A stretch of DNA of 64,000 nucleotides from positions 235,060,843 to 235,124,842 of the forward strand of contig CM068372.1 of assembly GCA_034769895.1 (NCBI GenBank), read 5' to 3'. Source of the DNA: Magicicada septendecula. Lineage: Eukaryota > Arthropoda > Insecta > Hemiptera > Cicadidae. The position numbers were made by a program, and so were the translations under genes. The notes beneath the pieces are model-generated. The model did no database searches. It was given only the letters and a program-made list of their open reading frames with translations, and was not told the origin of the DNA. Below are positions 11,208-23,783 of this stretch, piece by piece. The stretch's first letter is position 1. Every line of letters begins with the position of its first letter.

Positions 11208-12962
11208 AATGCAATGTTCAAAGTCCTAAATGCTTGATCACACTCCCTCGTCCACTGGAAGTTTCTTTTATTTTCTGTTAGCTCATGTAGTGGTTTAGCA
11301 ATTGTAGCGAAGCCTTTCACAAAACGTCTGTAATATGAGCATAACCCCAGGAAACCCCGAACTTCGTGTTTACTCTTCGGCACTGGCCAATCTCTTACGG
11401 CGTCTACTTTATTAGGATCCATAATAACACCCGCTGCCGAAACCAGATGGCCCAGATACTGTACTTCCTTGTGGAATATAGAACAATATCTGGCTCAGCT
11501 TCAGTTGGGCACCGTGAATTCTAGTTAGAACCTCCTTAAGGTTTTCCAAATGGTCTTTGAAAGTCTTCCAGATGACTATGACATCGTCTAAATAAACAAG
11601 GCAAGTTTTCCATGTCAGGCCTCGGAGTACCAGGTCCATCAATCTTTCAAATGTTGCCGGTGCACTACAGAGTCCAAATACCATGACGTTAAATTGGAAT
11701 AAGCCACTTGGGGTCGAGATAGCGGTCTTTCCTTGTCTCCTTGATGAAGACCCACTTGCCAGTATCCATTCTTCAGGTCCAATGTGGAAAACCACTGTGC
11801 TCCGGAGAACGTGTCGAGTGTATCGTTAACGCGAGGTAATGGATAGCAGTCTTTCTTTGTAACGTCATTTAACCTCCGGTAATCTACGCAGAAACGCAAT
11901 CCACCATCCTTCTTCGCTACCAGCACTACAGGAGAAGACCAAGAACATGACGAAGGTTCGAGTACTCCCTCTGTCAACATGTCCTACTAACCGAGACATT
12001 TCCTCTTGCTTAGATAATGGAGGCCTTCGAGGAGGTTGGCGTGTCGGTGTTTTGTCCCCGGTATTGATGCGATGTTGCACAAGAGAGGTTCTTCCCAGTG
12101 ACTGTCCCCGAACTTCAAAACAATCTTTGAATTCATGTAAAAACTGTCTGAGTTCTTTTACCTCACCACTTGAGAGGTCGTTAGAAGATCTGTTCAATAA
12201 TTCTTGCAGTTCCTCTGGTAATTTGGAATTATCCGAAGCACTGGATCTTCGTTGCGTCATTCCGGCTACCCAGGCCACAGGAGTCAATTTGCTTAGGACC
12301 GTATTGCTTTGTAAAGTGATAGCTTGATCCAAAATATTCGCCACTCTAGTAGGTACACTTCCGGTTTCGTCAGATTTTACTAAACTTCTGGCAATTAGTA
12401 TGCCCGGTGTGCTGACTACCTGGGGTTCGAATATAGAGCACTGGTTGCCCCTAGAATCTACTTCGGGTCTCACCATGGTGATCTTTTCGGAGTTTGGCGG
12501 AACAGTTACGGCCACTTGGTTTATGACGTCCATCAATTTTTCTGCTGTCGTCATTGTTGATAGCATTACCTCTTCGCCTCCGATTCTCAAGACATTGTTT
12601 TTGAAGTCGACTATAAATCCGTATGCCTTCATGACGTCCACACCAAGAATTGCTTCATCCACAATGTCTGCAACAAGTACTTGATGATTAAACTCAAGTC
12701 GACCGAGGTGTAGGTGTATCTTCACTTGTCCATACACTTTTACAGGCCGTCCAGTAGCTGTTCGGAAGCTGCAAGAGCACCAGATTGGCTTGAGATCTTT
12801 CACCACGTCGGGGCGCACAATAGAAACTGTTGCGCCTGGGTCAACTGTAATCGAGGTTGGCCTTTTTTGAACAAATCCGGTAACTACCAAGCTCCCGCTG
12901 TTTTTCTGAAGTGCAGAAATTGCGTGTTGTCTAGGGGCTTCATTCCTCCAGTTAGTCACCAC
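11204..12962 (-). pseudogene. Protease and reverse transcriptase of gypsy-like pol
   Basis: The frame at 12962-11865 starts in the linker and carries a retropepsin-like domain with ITVDPGATVSIV near residue 41 and ILGVDVM near 105-111. The usual catalytic D-T/S-G-A reads D-P-G-A here, which should abolish activity. RT follows in three frames. The fingers (SSPVVLVAKKDGGLRFCVDY, 11980 frame) include the palm Asp motif FSTLDLKNGYWQV. A frameshift leads to the 11795 frame with FGLCSAPATFERLMD and the catalytic YLDD at 11583-11594. Another shift leads to the thumb frame 11422-11204 (VRGFLGLCSYYRRFVKGF). At least three frameshifts break it. In life the enzyme would copy element RNA in cytoplasmic capsids. 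Confidence 0.92.
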
Positions 12963-12969
12963 ACGCCCC

Positions 12970-14352
12970 GTTGCACCGACTGTTGCTCGTTTCCCTGCTG
13001 CTGAATTCTAACCCGACAATCTCGTTATAGATGTCCAGGTTTCCCACATCTATAACACTTCGTTCTTCCATCCTTTCTTATTTTATTCTGTGGCGCCGAC
13101 CGTCGAGTCTCTTTTCCTTGTTCTTCTTCCTTATCGTCTGTGCCGTCGCGATCTTTTATCGCGCGGACTTTATGACTTGTCCAACCAGACGCTGATTTGG
13201 AGGCATCAAATTGCAAAGGATATACCAGGCCGTCCGCACTGTTTTGGTGTCTTGCCATCGTAACACTTGCTGTAGTTCGTTACCTCGGACACCGACAGTA
13301 AATGTCTGCATCGCAAAACTCGTTCGAAAATCTTCTGGCGCTTCAGGATAGGCCAGTCTAATTAGTCTGTCGATACTTGCTTCAAACTCTTGAAGGCTCT
13401 CCCCGGAATGGTGTCGCCTTGCACTCAACTGGGTGCAGTACACATCTCGCAAATGTTTATCACCATATCGTAATTCTAGAGCTTTTACCAACTCGGCATA
13501 GATTTTCTGGCTGTCAGGTGGCACTTTCTGTAGTAGTTCTGCTGCGGGTCCTTTTAATGAGAGAACGAGTGAGACTGCCTTGTCTTTCTCTGTCCAATTA
13601 TTTGCGTATGCAGCAGCTTCAAATTGGCGGAGGTACGTTGCCCAGTGACTGCTTCCGTCAAAGGTTGGAGCTTTGACATGAACTGTCCCTACTGCAGGGA
13701 AAGTTACTTTCTCTGTTGACTTATTTTCTGTGTCTTTTTCTGTCTTTATCATTGGTACAGTCTGTTCACAAAGTTGTTTTGGTTGTAACATCAGGCACTG
13801 CTAAACTTCATTTTTAATTTGCTCTTTTATATTTGTAATCGAGTCTTCTATTTTTGTTGACATAGCTTTTTCCACACTCGTGACAGATCTTTCTACTTCA
13901 GCTGTTTTATTAGACATCGATTCTTCAACACTCGAGACAGATTTTTCTACTTCAGCTATTTTTAATGTCATTGATTCTTGTACCTCTGATATTTTAGTAA
14001 CTTGTTTAACAAAAAGCTCACCTCGTCGTAGGAGACCCAATTCTGCGGTACTATGTACTTGCATCTATTTCTGCTTCTGTATTAATGCTTTGATTTCTTC
14101 TTTTTCACGATTCCGTTCCTCTGCCTCCTGTCGTCGTCGTTCCTCTGTATCTAGCATTAGTGCTTTCTGACGTTCCTCAGCCTCTTATCTTTCCTACCTT
14201 CGTTCTTCTTTATGTCGTCTTTCTGCTTCTTCCGCCTACTGCCTGCGTTCTATCTCTGCTTCCTCTCTTTCTTGTCTTCGTTCTTCTTTTGTCGCTTCCC
14301 GTGTCTGCCGCAGCAGCGCTTGGAAAGCTTCCATCATCTGACTGGCATCCAT
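12970..14352 (-). pseudogene. Gag of gypsy-like element, disrupted
   Basis: The start at 14352 (MDASQMMEAF) is the first Met after the primer site and leads into a very charged Glu/Arg-rich coiled coil. That stretch contains several stops, mostly TAG where Gln is expected, but the frame is otherwise kept through 14064-13801 (a heptad-like VEKSVSSVEESM region). After one more stop, the same frame gives the capsid-like core at 13791-13156 (FDGSSHWATYLRQFEAAAY; WTEKDKAVSLVLSLKGPAAE). A frameshift leads to 13258-13025, a basic segment ending in a zinc knuckle, CYRCGKPGHL then stop then RDC: the CX2CX4HX4C finger is cut by one nonsense codon. Gag forms the particle and binds RNA; this copy is dead. 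Confidence 0.88.
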
Positions 14353-14422
14353 TGTTTACCGATTAGATACGAATTACCTCGTCTCATACAAAGTGTCCAC
14401 TGTTTCCACTGTTAACCGTTCT

Positions 14423-14440
14423 ATCCCACTTCTGACACCA
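14423..14440 (-). other. Primer-binding site, tRNA-Leu type
   Basis: The minus strand reads TGGTGTCAGAAGTGGGAT, one base inside the 5' LTR. This complements the CCA-tailed 3' end of an insect-type tRNA-Leu (as recalled), the minus-strand primer used by several gypsy-group elements. Confidence 0.8.
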
Positions 14441-14441
14441 C

Positions 14442-15030
14442 TGTTACGACGGTCTACTTGATCGTCGTAGGTACAGTGGAAAACAAATTACAAGACTCCA
14501 ATTAAGTCACTAATCACCAGCTTTAATTTTTACAGTTAAACAGTTCGTAATTAACAATACAATCTCTTATAATAAATCAAATAAAAATTGTTCACACTTG
14601 TCAACTAATATTGTTCAAATTGTCAACTAATATTAAAACACAACTGTATTACAATATACCGTCCGATTATAAAACAGAACACTTAACTAATAACCACTTG
14701 AACGCACATAGTAATATCGCCAGATAATCACTTGTAATCGTCCGACAATAAACTCGGACCGCACTGTAAATATATCGCGACTAATACGGAAAACTAAGGC
14801 CCCTGCCGCCATGTATTTATACCTCCGCTCACAGACCAGAACCTTCCAAACTACGTCTTAGCGCCAGTGTGAACTACGTAATTAATTGCGGCCTTGACAC
14901 AGTCCGCGCGGCTGACGGCTTCGATAAAACTCTGGAGAATGCGTCTAGAGTCACGTATGGCACACACATTACAGCGAGATTCTTCTAGCACATTCGACAA
15001 ACACGTAGATTGTTCTGTGATGTCGTAACA
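14442..15030 (-). repeat. 5' LTR of the gypsy-like element
   Basis: The ends are TGTTACGAC and GTCGTAACA, a 9-bp terminal inverted repeat. It is alignable throughout with 8828-9408, with scattered substitutions and small indels, so the insertion is not recent. Confidence 0.93.
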
Positions 15031-18000
15031 ATATGCACTTTCAGTAAGAAAAATTTTTTAAATAAAGTTTATACAGAATTATAAAAAACGTCTTAACAAT
15101 TACGATAGTAACGAATTATTATTATATTTTTGAGCTTCTGCAGCTGTTTGACGCAATTAAGATATTGAAACTTGACATTAGACAACTGTGTGACATGTTG
15201 TTTGTCCAAATGGGACACCGCGTGTTTAGTCCTTCACGAGGATGATTTCTGTGCATCTTGCGTGAATGTGCTCGCCATGTGCTCACTGAGCCCTAGTGGG
15301 CACGTGGCCTCATCAGCTCCGTGATGACCACCTTACCCTATTTCTGTATAGTAAGGCTAAAATAATGTATGGTCTGGCCTGTCGAATATATAAAACAGGC
15401 AACTTTAACTTAATGTATTGGAATAAAAAAAAAACGAGATGATATTAATATATACAGTATTTAAAACAACAAGTATATCTACATAATACTAACAACAATA
15501 TATCCTAATTCTTATGGCTTATCCTGTATATAAAATTAAAAAGAAATAAGTAAAGTAATCCAGTGAACTCAGAATTTCAGAGGGCTATTAGTAGAAAATA
15601 TTGTTTTTTTTATAAACTTATATTATATATTGTTACTGGAATCACTGGATCGTGATCTTAAAATAGTTGGGTAAAGTCATCAATGAGTCCCAGAGAAGTG
15701 GCAATTAATCATAATATTTATATTTAATTTGCACAAAGAGGGATGGTTAGGATATTTATATAGAGAACAGAGAAAAAGCTCTTGATGCTGTTAATATAGA
15801 GATACTTTTATATGTACCTACACGTTTAGCCTTACAGAAAGAAAAGAAAATAATTTATATCCAATTACATTGGATTATTATATTAATAATTAATCACTGT
15901 GTTATATTAAATATTAACACAGGGAAACTGTGTCTTTAAATTCGTGATAATAAAGATTTTGTAACTTGTAACATTGAGGAAACTTAAATACATATAAACA
16001 ACATGCCAGAAGAAGCTAACGTAAAAAGTTGAATGTAATTGCCATAAATCATGGCGAAAGAAGTTAAACGGGAGAATATTCGAATACATTGTTTTGCTAC
16101 ATGTTACCAGAATGTGATATCCATGCAAGAGGACTCTATATGGAAAAATGGTATTTAAAACCTGTACTTGTTTTTGATTGCCGACTAAGGAGTTGGTACA
16201 GATGTCAAAAGGTATAGCACTAACAAAAGTACTCGTTTTAGTAAGTCGTTGATTAAAACACCCAGGAGAAGGTTAAAAGAAATCATAGAAAACCACAAGT
16301 GTTTTCTAAACCTAACTAGAGAAGGAAGTATACGAAAATTTTTTTGTACATGTATGCAAATTATTAGACTCAAATACAGAATTTAAATTTAGCCGATATT
16401 CTTTCAGTGAAAGTATTTTACTGATGCAACTTTTACTAATATTTACTACGAGAACCTTTGTTCTTTACAATCAATTTAATGTGGTTTATTTTTTCATGTC
16501 ATATTTACAGTTCCTCTCGATGCTTTCATCCATTCTAAGGACCAAGACATCAAGAGAAGCCAGCCGGACATATGATGAGGTCAGAAATAACATGGTGTGT
16601 GTGTGAGCGCTCCACCTTTTTCCGATGGAGACTATCATACATAACAAAACTTTGGAAACGTAAGCATTACATAATGGAGATGATATACTTGCCGATCGAG
16701 AACAGTACATCTTCACGCGTTCACGATTTAAATTAACTGAAATAATTTTTAACTTCTAATTTTATCGCTATGTAACAGAAGTAGATGATTTGTAACAATT
16801 ATGATTGTTTGACGAAGACGACCTTAGATGTTTCCATACTGCCCGTGTGAGCCAGAATATAATACTACACACTATACTGCATACTACATATAGGCATATC
16901 ATACTTTACACGAGTGTGTCCGGTTATTAACGTTAACTTATGTTCATTTGGTTTGATAAGTGATATTATTTTATTCTCTTCGTTTGCCCACCTCGACACG
17001 AGAAACACAATGTCTGCGTTATCCTATTTTATTGTTTCTGGATGATTTGTATTTATTGTACCACATAGAGACGTTAAAGGTTGATAAAGAAATTTATCTA
17101 TTTATAAACTGTTAATAAAAGCCTTCTAATTAATTTTAATGCCTTCTTTGGAAATGTGAAACGTACTAATCTGATGACGTAACACTACTATTAATTTTAA
17201 TCTTCTTTGACTTTTTAAATGAGATTAATCTTCTAATCTACTTTACTTAATAGTCACTTGACGATCGATTCAGTTTCAACTTTGATTTTGCGTACAGCAG
17301 TGTGCGATTGTTTTTATTTTTTTCGAGAAAATATTGTTATTATTATTATTATTACGAGGGCTTTAAAAATCGATATAAGTACTTTTTCTTACCGACCATT
17401 TGCATTGTTATAGACCTACACTGTTTTGTAAAAGCTTTCCTAACAGTTTCCCAAAATATGCTGCAGTACAGTGTAGAAATACGAGCATAACAAAACTATA
17501 ACATACGAGCATAACAGTACTTGTATACGCATAACAAAACTATGTCGTTATTTAACTCTTTAAAAAAAACTATAGTATCCAATAATTACTTAATATCTGT
17601 AACTTAATATCACAACCACGTTTTAAGCCTATTTTATTGTTTAGAGTCCATTTTTTCAGCAAAAAGATATTTATATGCTCAGAAGAGTCTTTAATATTTC
17701 TCCAGTTAATTCCAGTACGTAACTCTATTCGATTACATTGCTAACACAGTAATTATTTTACTGTAACACGAATCGTTATTTTTACCTTATTTGTCTTATA
17801 TAAAGAGATATTCAGCGATAGTTACTTCATTCACTGGTGAAGACGCCACTTTGACTTTACCTTTTGTGGTAAATTTAAAAAAAAGATAATGAACACTTTC
17901 ACAGTAATTAATTTTATGGTGTTATTTCTGTTTGATGCACAAACAAGGTCAGTTTTTCTTATTATGATAAAATGGTTTACAATTCATTATGTTATGTATA

Positions 18001-18769
18001 TTATAATCGATATTAAAGTCGTAGAAAATGAATGAAAATAACAAAAAAGCGCCTGACTATAGAGCATGTGTTACGGCACATGGGAGAAACTCCATATATG
18101 TTTTTTACACGTTGCATTTATATCAAGCTTTTATACAATTAACGTCCATATTTAATTCTAGTTTCTCTAAATTACGAGTACAAATAGGCCTACACCGTAA
18201 ATTATGTTAGTTTCGTTCCTGAAACTCAAAGTAGGTTACACGTTGTCAAAATAGGAAACAGGTAACTACAGATTGTTTTTCTTTTTTTTTTGTTGTTGTG
18301 AATTGAACACTAGCCAGATCTGATTTTATTCGAGTGTCAGAAATGTCAGCTTTCGTAGAAAAAAGTGTGCTGTTATAATCAGCGTCCCATGACGTTGATT
18401 ATAAACTGGTATTGGTACTACCCCGTAGATACGATGAACATTTTCTTATTTATACCATTCAACGAAACCTGTCATCCACAGAACAGAGAAGACTTTAAAA
18501 ATCACCAAACCTTTAACAACTTAATCGTCTAGAAATACGAAAAAGAATTTTTCGATGACTATTTCTGCAAGTAACCCGTCACTTAAAGAGTGGCGTTTCT
18601 CTAATGGACTACGTTGAAGCATTTAGAGCTATTAAGAATAAAAAACATTTCCGTAAATATTTATTTAATAACAAAAATTTTATTAATGATGGTTTTAATA
18701 GTTACAAATATATGGATGAGGAATATGTAATGTAGGTTTAGTTAACTTTTCTAACTATCAGTACAAACA
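15031..18769. other. No gene seen
   Basis: Strongly AT-rich sequence with short open frames only (none over ~76 codons, none recognised). It contains a short (TTA)n tract at about 17337-17354 and one TAGGCCTACAC octamer site near 18186. No exon-like block flanked by splice sites stood out. Confidence 0.65.
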
Positions 18770-18772
18770 TTA

Positions 18773-19374
18773 AGCGGCCTACACACGATCATTTCAGTGC
18801 GTCACTTCAGTGTTTATTTTCATGTACCCACGTCGGACTGAAGTGATGCGTTGTCGCATCGGTATGCCATCTGTCTACCGACGTCTTCTGTTGGAACGCA
18901 CTCGCCGTGATGTAGTCGCAGTTGCGTGTTGCGCCAAACGCTGGTTTTGATAGTTTATCATGTCAACGGAAGAGGAATTGCTATTGAGGGGTGCTATAGC
19001 CTGTGCACTTGTAGAAACAAAGAAGAATAAACGAAAACTGTGGGATAAAGACTGGCTTTCAAAACGAGTAAAATATTCACACATAAATGTTTTGACATAG
19101 CTGAAGCTACATCCTAAAGGCAGGCACAATTATTTAAGGATGGACGAAGAAACTTATTTAAAACCGCTCTCACTTGTTTCCCAGTGTGAAGGATTGGATG
19201 TACTCAACTGAGCTGTCTCCTACACAAGCTCATTTCTACTTGATGTTATGTCGAAGTGACACACCGCATGATGCGATTTCATCATTGCGTCAGTTCACAC
19301 TTTTGGTGTGAGCTCACATCATTTTGTCCCTACACATAGGTGTGACACACCGAAATGATCGTATGTAGCCCTCT
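18773..19374 (+). mobile_element. PIF/Harbinger-type element, internally deleted
   Basis: Inverted ends: the left begins AGCGGCCTACACACGATCAT and the right, read inward on the minus strand, AGAGGGCTACATACGATCAT, both continuing TTC(A/G)GTG(C/T)GTCAC. TTA lies on both sides (18770-18772 and 19375-19377), the Harbinger 3-bp target duplication. Only the N-terminal end of a transposase remains inside, so this 602-bp copy is non-autonomous. Confidence 0.88.
18960..19211 (+). pseudogene. N-terminal fragment of Harbinger transposase
   Basis: Starting at ATG 18960, the frame reads 46 residues including KLWDKDWLSKRVKYSHIN, hits TAG at 19098-19100, then continues in the same frame with HPKGRHNYLRMDEETYLK to TGA at 19209-19211. 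The pattern of Trp-x-x-x-Trp-Leu followed by a short gap and NYLRM(D)EETY is the start of HARBI1-like nucleases, ahead of the DDE domain. The catalytic domain is absent. The stop and the deletion make it a relic. The Met chosen is the first in frame inside the left terminal repeat. Confidence 0.7.
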
Positions 19375-19714
19375 TTACAGCGACTCTAGATTATAGTCCT
19401 TATTGACGAGTGACAATGCCATCATTGAGAGAGCAACATTTATAGATAAATATATATATATTGAGGAATCAGATAAAAACGCTGCATCAGTGATTGGCCA
19501 AATCAAACCATCATGTAGATAGAGCGGTCCTCAGAGGTAACTGGTACGTAACTGGGGTTCTCGTACACGGTAGGTTCTCGTACGTAGCTGGCGCTGGGTG
19601 GGTTTTCTAACTTAAACAATTTTATTTCTTTTGTAGATAGCTACTCATTATATATATATATAATATTTACCGTATTTCTTCCGTCGTGTGACTTCTTGTT
19701 GTGTTCGAATGATT

Positions 19715-19746
19715 GAAGCGTTTCGAAACATATGTCTCGTCTTCAG
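19715..19746 (-). ncRNA. Hammerhead-like hairpin 2 (decayed)
   Basis: The minus strand reads CTGAAGA, one extra C, GAGAC paired with GTTTC (one G-T wobble) around a 4-nt loop, then GAAACGCTTC. The core CUGANGA...GAAA is intact. The cleavage-site GUC expected after a minimal stem III reads TTC, so this copy is probably inactive. Confidence 0.4.
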
Positions 19747-20957
19747 AAATAAAAAATCACTCAGTGAGGTCGTCAAATATTAAAATTGCAAATATTGAAA
19801 ACAATTCCACACATATCCGCGTTACATCAGCGCGCACTAGAGTGGGACCGATCGGACACTGTCTGTTAGCTATTTTTGTCTGTAAACAGGTTTATTGCGC
19901 TATCGTAGAGCGGGTTTGATTTGAAGTTTAAACGATCGTTTAGCACGAAGTCACGACTGTGTACGTCATTGTACGCTCTATACATATTTGTTTTAACGTG
20001 CCACAAGTAAAATTGAAGAGTACTGTGCATAAGGATGAATAAAATTCGACAGTATACAACCTATGGTGCACTTTGTTTTACATTTGATTGTTGTCCGTTG
20101 TAACAAAATATTGAAATCTTTTCACATTTGAAATTTATAATCGCAGAATATCCAACTTTCGCCTCAACCTTTCTCTGTCTTTTCCCTCAGTAGTTTCTTT
20201 GTTTTTAATATTCAAGTGTAAGAAGTAATGACGTATGCTTACTGCTGGCGAGGGATGTCAGTATGTCACATTGTTATTGAGATATACTGTTGTAAGCCAG
20301 AAGTTAGTTAAACGAAAAAGAGAATTTCCAACTCAATCAATTATTAATGCATTTGTTAGATTACAGAAGTTTGTACATGACCTTAATTACTAAGAGTATT
20401 TTCAAAAATAGATTGTCTCACGTTAGTGCGTTCACTCCGTCACGCGCGCGCGCGCGCACAGATTCATGCATGATGCAGTTCATCCCCTTAATGTTTTTTT
20501 GTAATTATTTAAAAAAGAAATTGAATTTAAGACGATTGTATTTATAACATTAAATGTTATTATATGATGTTCAGGTGGTATTCACTTGATTGTTTCTGGT
20601 GAAATAGTCAAATGTTTTTCTTTATTAGATTCACGGTATTCTACAAAAATCCATAGAGTAAGTTTTTGACAGGGAAATTTACCAGCAACATTTTTTTACA
20701 GACAACAGAGCCAACGACATTTTGCAGATCAAGAAACGGTCACTCGCCTTGGCCTATCCCTTACCTTCGGGGCAACAGATAATATTATTATTATTATCTG
20801 TTAGTTCACGAACGTGTCGCATACTACAGCGTTATGCGCAGTTAACTCTGCACAGATAACATACTATGGTATGTAAACATAACGACGAACACGTGGTCTC
20901 GTCTGTCTGAATGTGAAAGCAATAAATTACGGCACGTGTGTTTGGTTGATGAGTAAT

Positions 20958-20959
20958 AC

Positions 20960-21015
<56 letters not shown>
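20958..21015. repeat. (AC)n microsatellite
   Basis: About 29 uninterrupted AC units. Confidence 0.97.
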
Positions 21016-21019
<4 letters not shown>

Positions 21020-21423
21020 ATATGCGCAGTAGTTACATCCTATAGTAAATGTTTACATTGCCTGTAATGAAATTTACTGTGTGTCATAACAGAGAGTCGT
21101 ATTCAAAATGTTTTATTGCAAATATGTCACCTCCAATGGTACTTCCACACTCTTCCACACTTCATGCCCTACTAGGGTTGCCAACATTTTTTCGGCTGAT
21201 TATAGTATTTTTCAGAATAAGCTATAAAAAAATATAGTACACTTCAAAAAATATAGTATTTTATGGAAAGAGTAAAAAAAAGACAAAGGTATGTTTGTTA
21301 CTTATTTATTTTTATAAAAACTATATTTTTTTGCACTTCTTGCATCTTTTAACAATTTTTGTCTACAATAAAAGTGTCATATGCTTTATCACATTCAATG
21401 TTTAAATTAATGTAGATCAAAAG

Positions 21424-23425
21424 CTAATTTTTTATTAATGAGATACTCGCTGTGTTTCTCTCTTCTCGCCATTTCGAATTCATAATTGAAAATATCCTTT
21501 CTGTGACTGCCGAAGTGGCGGGAGTAGAGAGCAGGAATGAAATAATCTTAAATAAATTTGGTAAGTTATTTTCAGTATTTTTAAAAATATGTTGCCATTT
21601 TTGGCCTGTGATTCTGTCGGTAAACTCACTACAATCTTTTACTTTTGCAAAGATCTCGTTTAATATTGTTATTTCAGAGTAAAGTTCGTCCATTTTGATA
21701 CTCATTTTTTCTTGTAAATTTTAGAACTTCTAATATTGTCTCACAGTCGTCAAATGAAACCTCGTGTTTTAAATTTAATTTTTAGATTTTGCATAACCAA
21801 TTGCTTTCATTAAAATCAAACCATTTATTAAGATATTCCAGACATTTATCAACGAATACTAGAAAATTCTTTTTAATTTTATCACTTTCTGTGGGGGATT
21901 TGGCTTCCAAGGATTGCAACATTTTTTTGGTTTCATAACCAAAGAAACAGTCTTTTTTACGTTGTTCTAGCGCCGATTTTAAAGTTGACATAATATTATA
22001 CACATCTAAGACTGTGATGTTATTACCTTCAAGTTGTTTAATAGCTTTATGAAAGTTATGTCAAAAATGGCTCGCGAAATTCAAAAAGATTTGAACTTTG
22101 CTGTCTCCATCAGTTTCATTCATCATCAAACTATTTTGAATATATGTAGGACACTCCTCCCCTAAACTAATGAAATAATCACTCAAAGGCTTCCAATTCA
22201 AAAGTATGTTGTCCACGCAAGGTAGCAATGAAAGCCACCTGGTACCAACATGTCGTTTCAGCTCATGCCATTCACCTTCAACATCGTTTCAGCTCATGCC
22301 ATTCACCTTCAACAGCAGCAACAAATTTTTTAAGCTCTTCTCTTCGGACTGCAGAAACAGAGAAATGGCTGTAAATTTTTAAAATTATATTTTCAACAAC
22401 AATTCTAAAAAAATTCATCGCATGCTTGACTGTGTTGTGAACTATGTGTGCGTGACAATTGCCCTTCACCAAATTATGAACTACATGTTCTATATTTTTA
22501 TAAAGAGAGTGGTGAATACCAAAGTTCGCATTGGTATTGTCTGCGCTCAGACCAGACGCTCTATCAAAGGAAAGGTTGTGCTAGGATAGTGATTTGTTTA
22601 TAGCGTCAAACATCCCATTTGCTGACTCATCACAATTTTCGTAAAAGTCTAATAACTTGTTTTGTATCCCATTCTCAATATCAAAATATTGAACAACTAA
22701 AGTAAAAAGTTTTATATTTTTTCTATTACTTGCATCAGTTTGCAAACGAAAATATAAATCAAGGTCCTAAAACCTCATTAACCAGTGCTTCCATTTTAGT
22801 GCGTCCTAATTGTGTGTTCAAAGCGGTTTTAGAATCGACATATATGATATTGTTAAGTTTCACAGTGCAGTCCATGCTGTTATAGGAAAGATTGTGCTTC
22901 ACAGTATGGTAGGTTAAAGCAAGTTCACTGGCTGTTATCTTGTCATCGTCATCACAAGTATTTGCAAAGGGAGCAGAAACAGAGAAAGAGCCCGATGAAC
23001 CAAAAAAGCGATCTAACGTAGAAGTTTTCTTGCAAAGCTCAGCTTTAAGTTTATGTTGCTTTGTCTCACCATGTTGTTTAATCTGCAATGAGTTATAAAA
23101 CACCACACATCATTCAAATACTCATGCAAATCAGTCGACAATTTTATTGAATAAAAACAAACCAAAACAACTGACAAAAGAGGATGCAAATACCTAACTT
23201 AACCTAAAAGAACTCACCTGGCCAATGCTACTTTTTCCGATAGAAAATGTTATTTACATGGTGCACATTTTATATTATAGACATTTTGGGGATCTTTAGT
23301 AATCCAATCATACACTCGTTCCCACTCAGGTTTATATTTTTGGAGTCTTTTTTGTATTTTCCGCTTTTTAGTGGGTGTTAGTGGCGCACTTGAACTTGAC
23401 GCACTTTCGTTATCGCTACCACGAT
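21424..23425 (-). pseudogene. hAT transposase with BED finger, disrupted
   Basis: Reading right to left: an acidic/Ser-rich start then KYKPEWERVYDWITKDPQN (about 23380-23290) leads into a BED zinc finger. Its Cys pair (KCAPC, 23257-23271) and FSIGKSSIGQ lie before a 135-bp intron (GTGAGT...TTGCAG, 23083-23217). The His pair (IKQHGETKQHK) opens the next exon, which runs to 22759. Further fragments follow: AHIVHNTVKHAMNFFRIVVE (22472-22278), 22003-21782, and the C-terminal dimerisation domain (21705-21424: LLSTPATSAVTERIFSIMN). Stops and frameshifts separate them, including one indel within the finger. A full-length enzyme would bind the ends via the finger and cut DNA with an RNase H-fold; this one cannot. 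Confidence 0.85.
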
Positions 23426-23783
23426 AAATTAGTTTATGAATTTACCACGATTATGAATTAGTTTCATAACTAATTTAATTAGGACTTCAACTTCTCCAAA
23501 GGAAGAACAACCTTCGAGTGAAAATAATTAACAAAATCCCAAAACAAAAACGAAGCAAATACAGTTGCAAAAGCAAACATTTGTTTGAGTTGTCAATTTT
23601 GACATTGACATAAGTTCGGAACGCAGGAAGCCAGCAGGACAGAGGCGCGTTCGGAATTCGGATACACGAACATCGCATCAGTCGAACGGCAATCATAAGG
23701 TGCGTTCACAAAGTGAGGGATTTGTTTGTTATTAGTTTCGGTGTTGCAAAAAAAAGATTGATCCATCCAACTGAAATATAGTT

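Larger units (their letters stand above)
8828..15030 (-). mobile_element. Ty3/gypsy-like LTR retrotransposon, complete but degenerate
   Basis: Two LTRs of about 580 bp bound a 5.0-kb interior read on the minus strand in the order gag, protease, reverse transcriptase, RNase H, integrase, the gypsy order. LTR ends are TGTTACGAC...GTCGTAACA. A tRNA-Leu-type primer-binding site follows the 5' LTR and a purine tract precedes the 3' LTR. All genes carry frameshifts or stops. No clear target duplication remains: the base sequence before 8828 differs from that after 15030, and the first LTR base at 8828 is A instead of T. Confidence 0.95.
19378..21164. other. No gene; hairpin and simple repeats
   Basis: Contains short (TA)n tracts near 19450 and 19650, a hammerhead-like hairpin at 19715-19746, a (CG)n tract at about 20442-20457, a short (ATT)n near 20780 and the (AC)n at 20958-21015. 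No frame is recognised. Confidence 0.6.
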
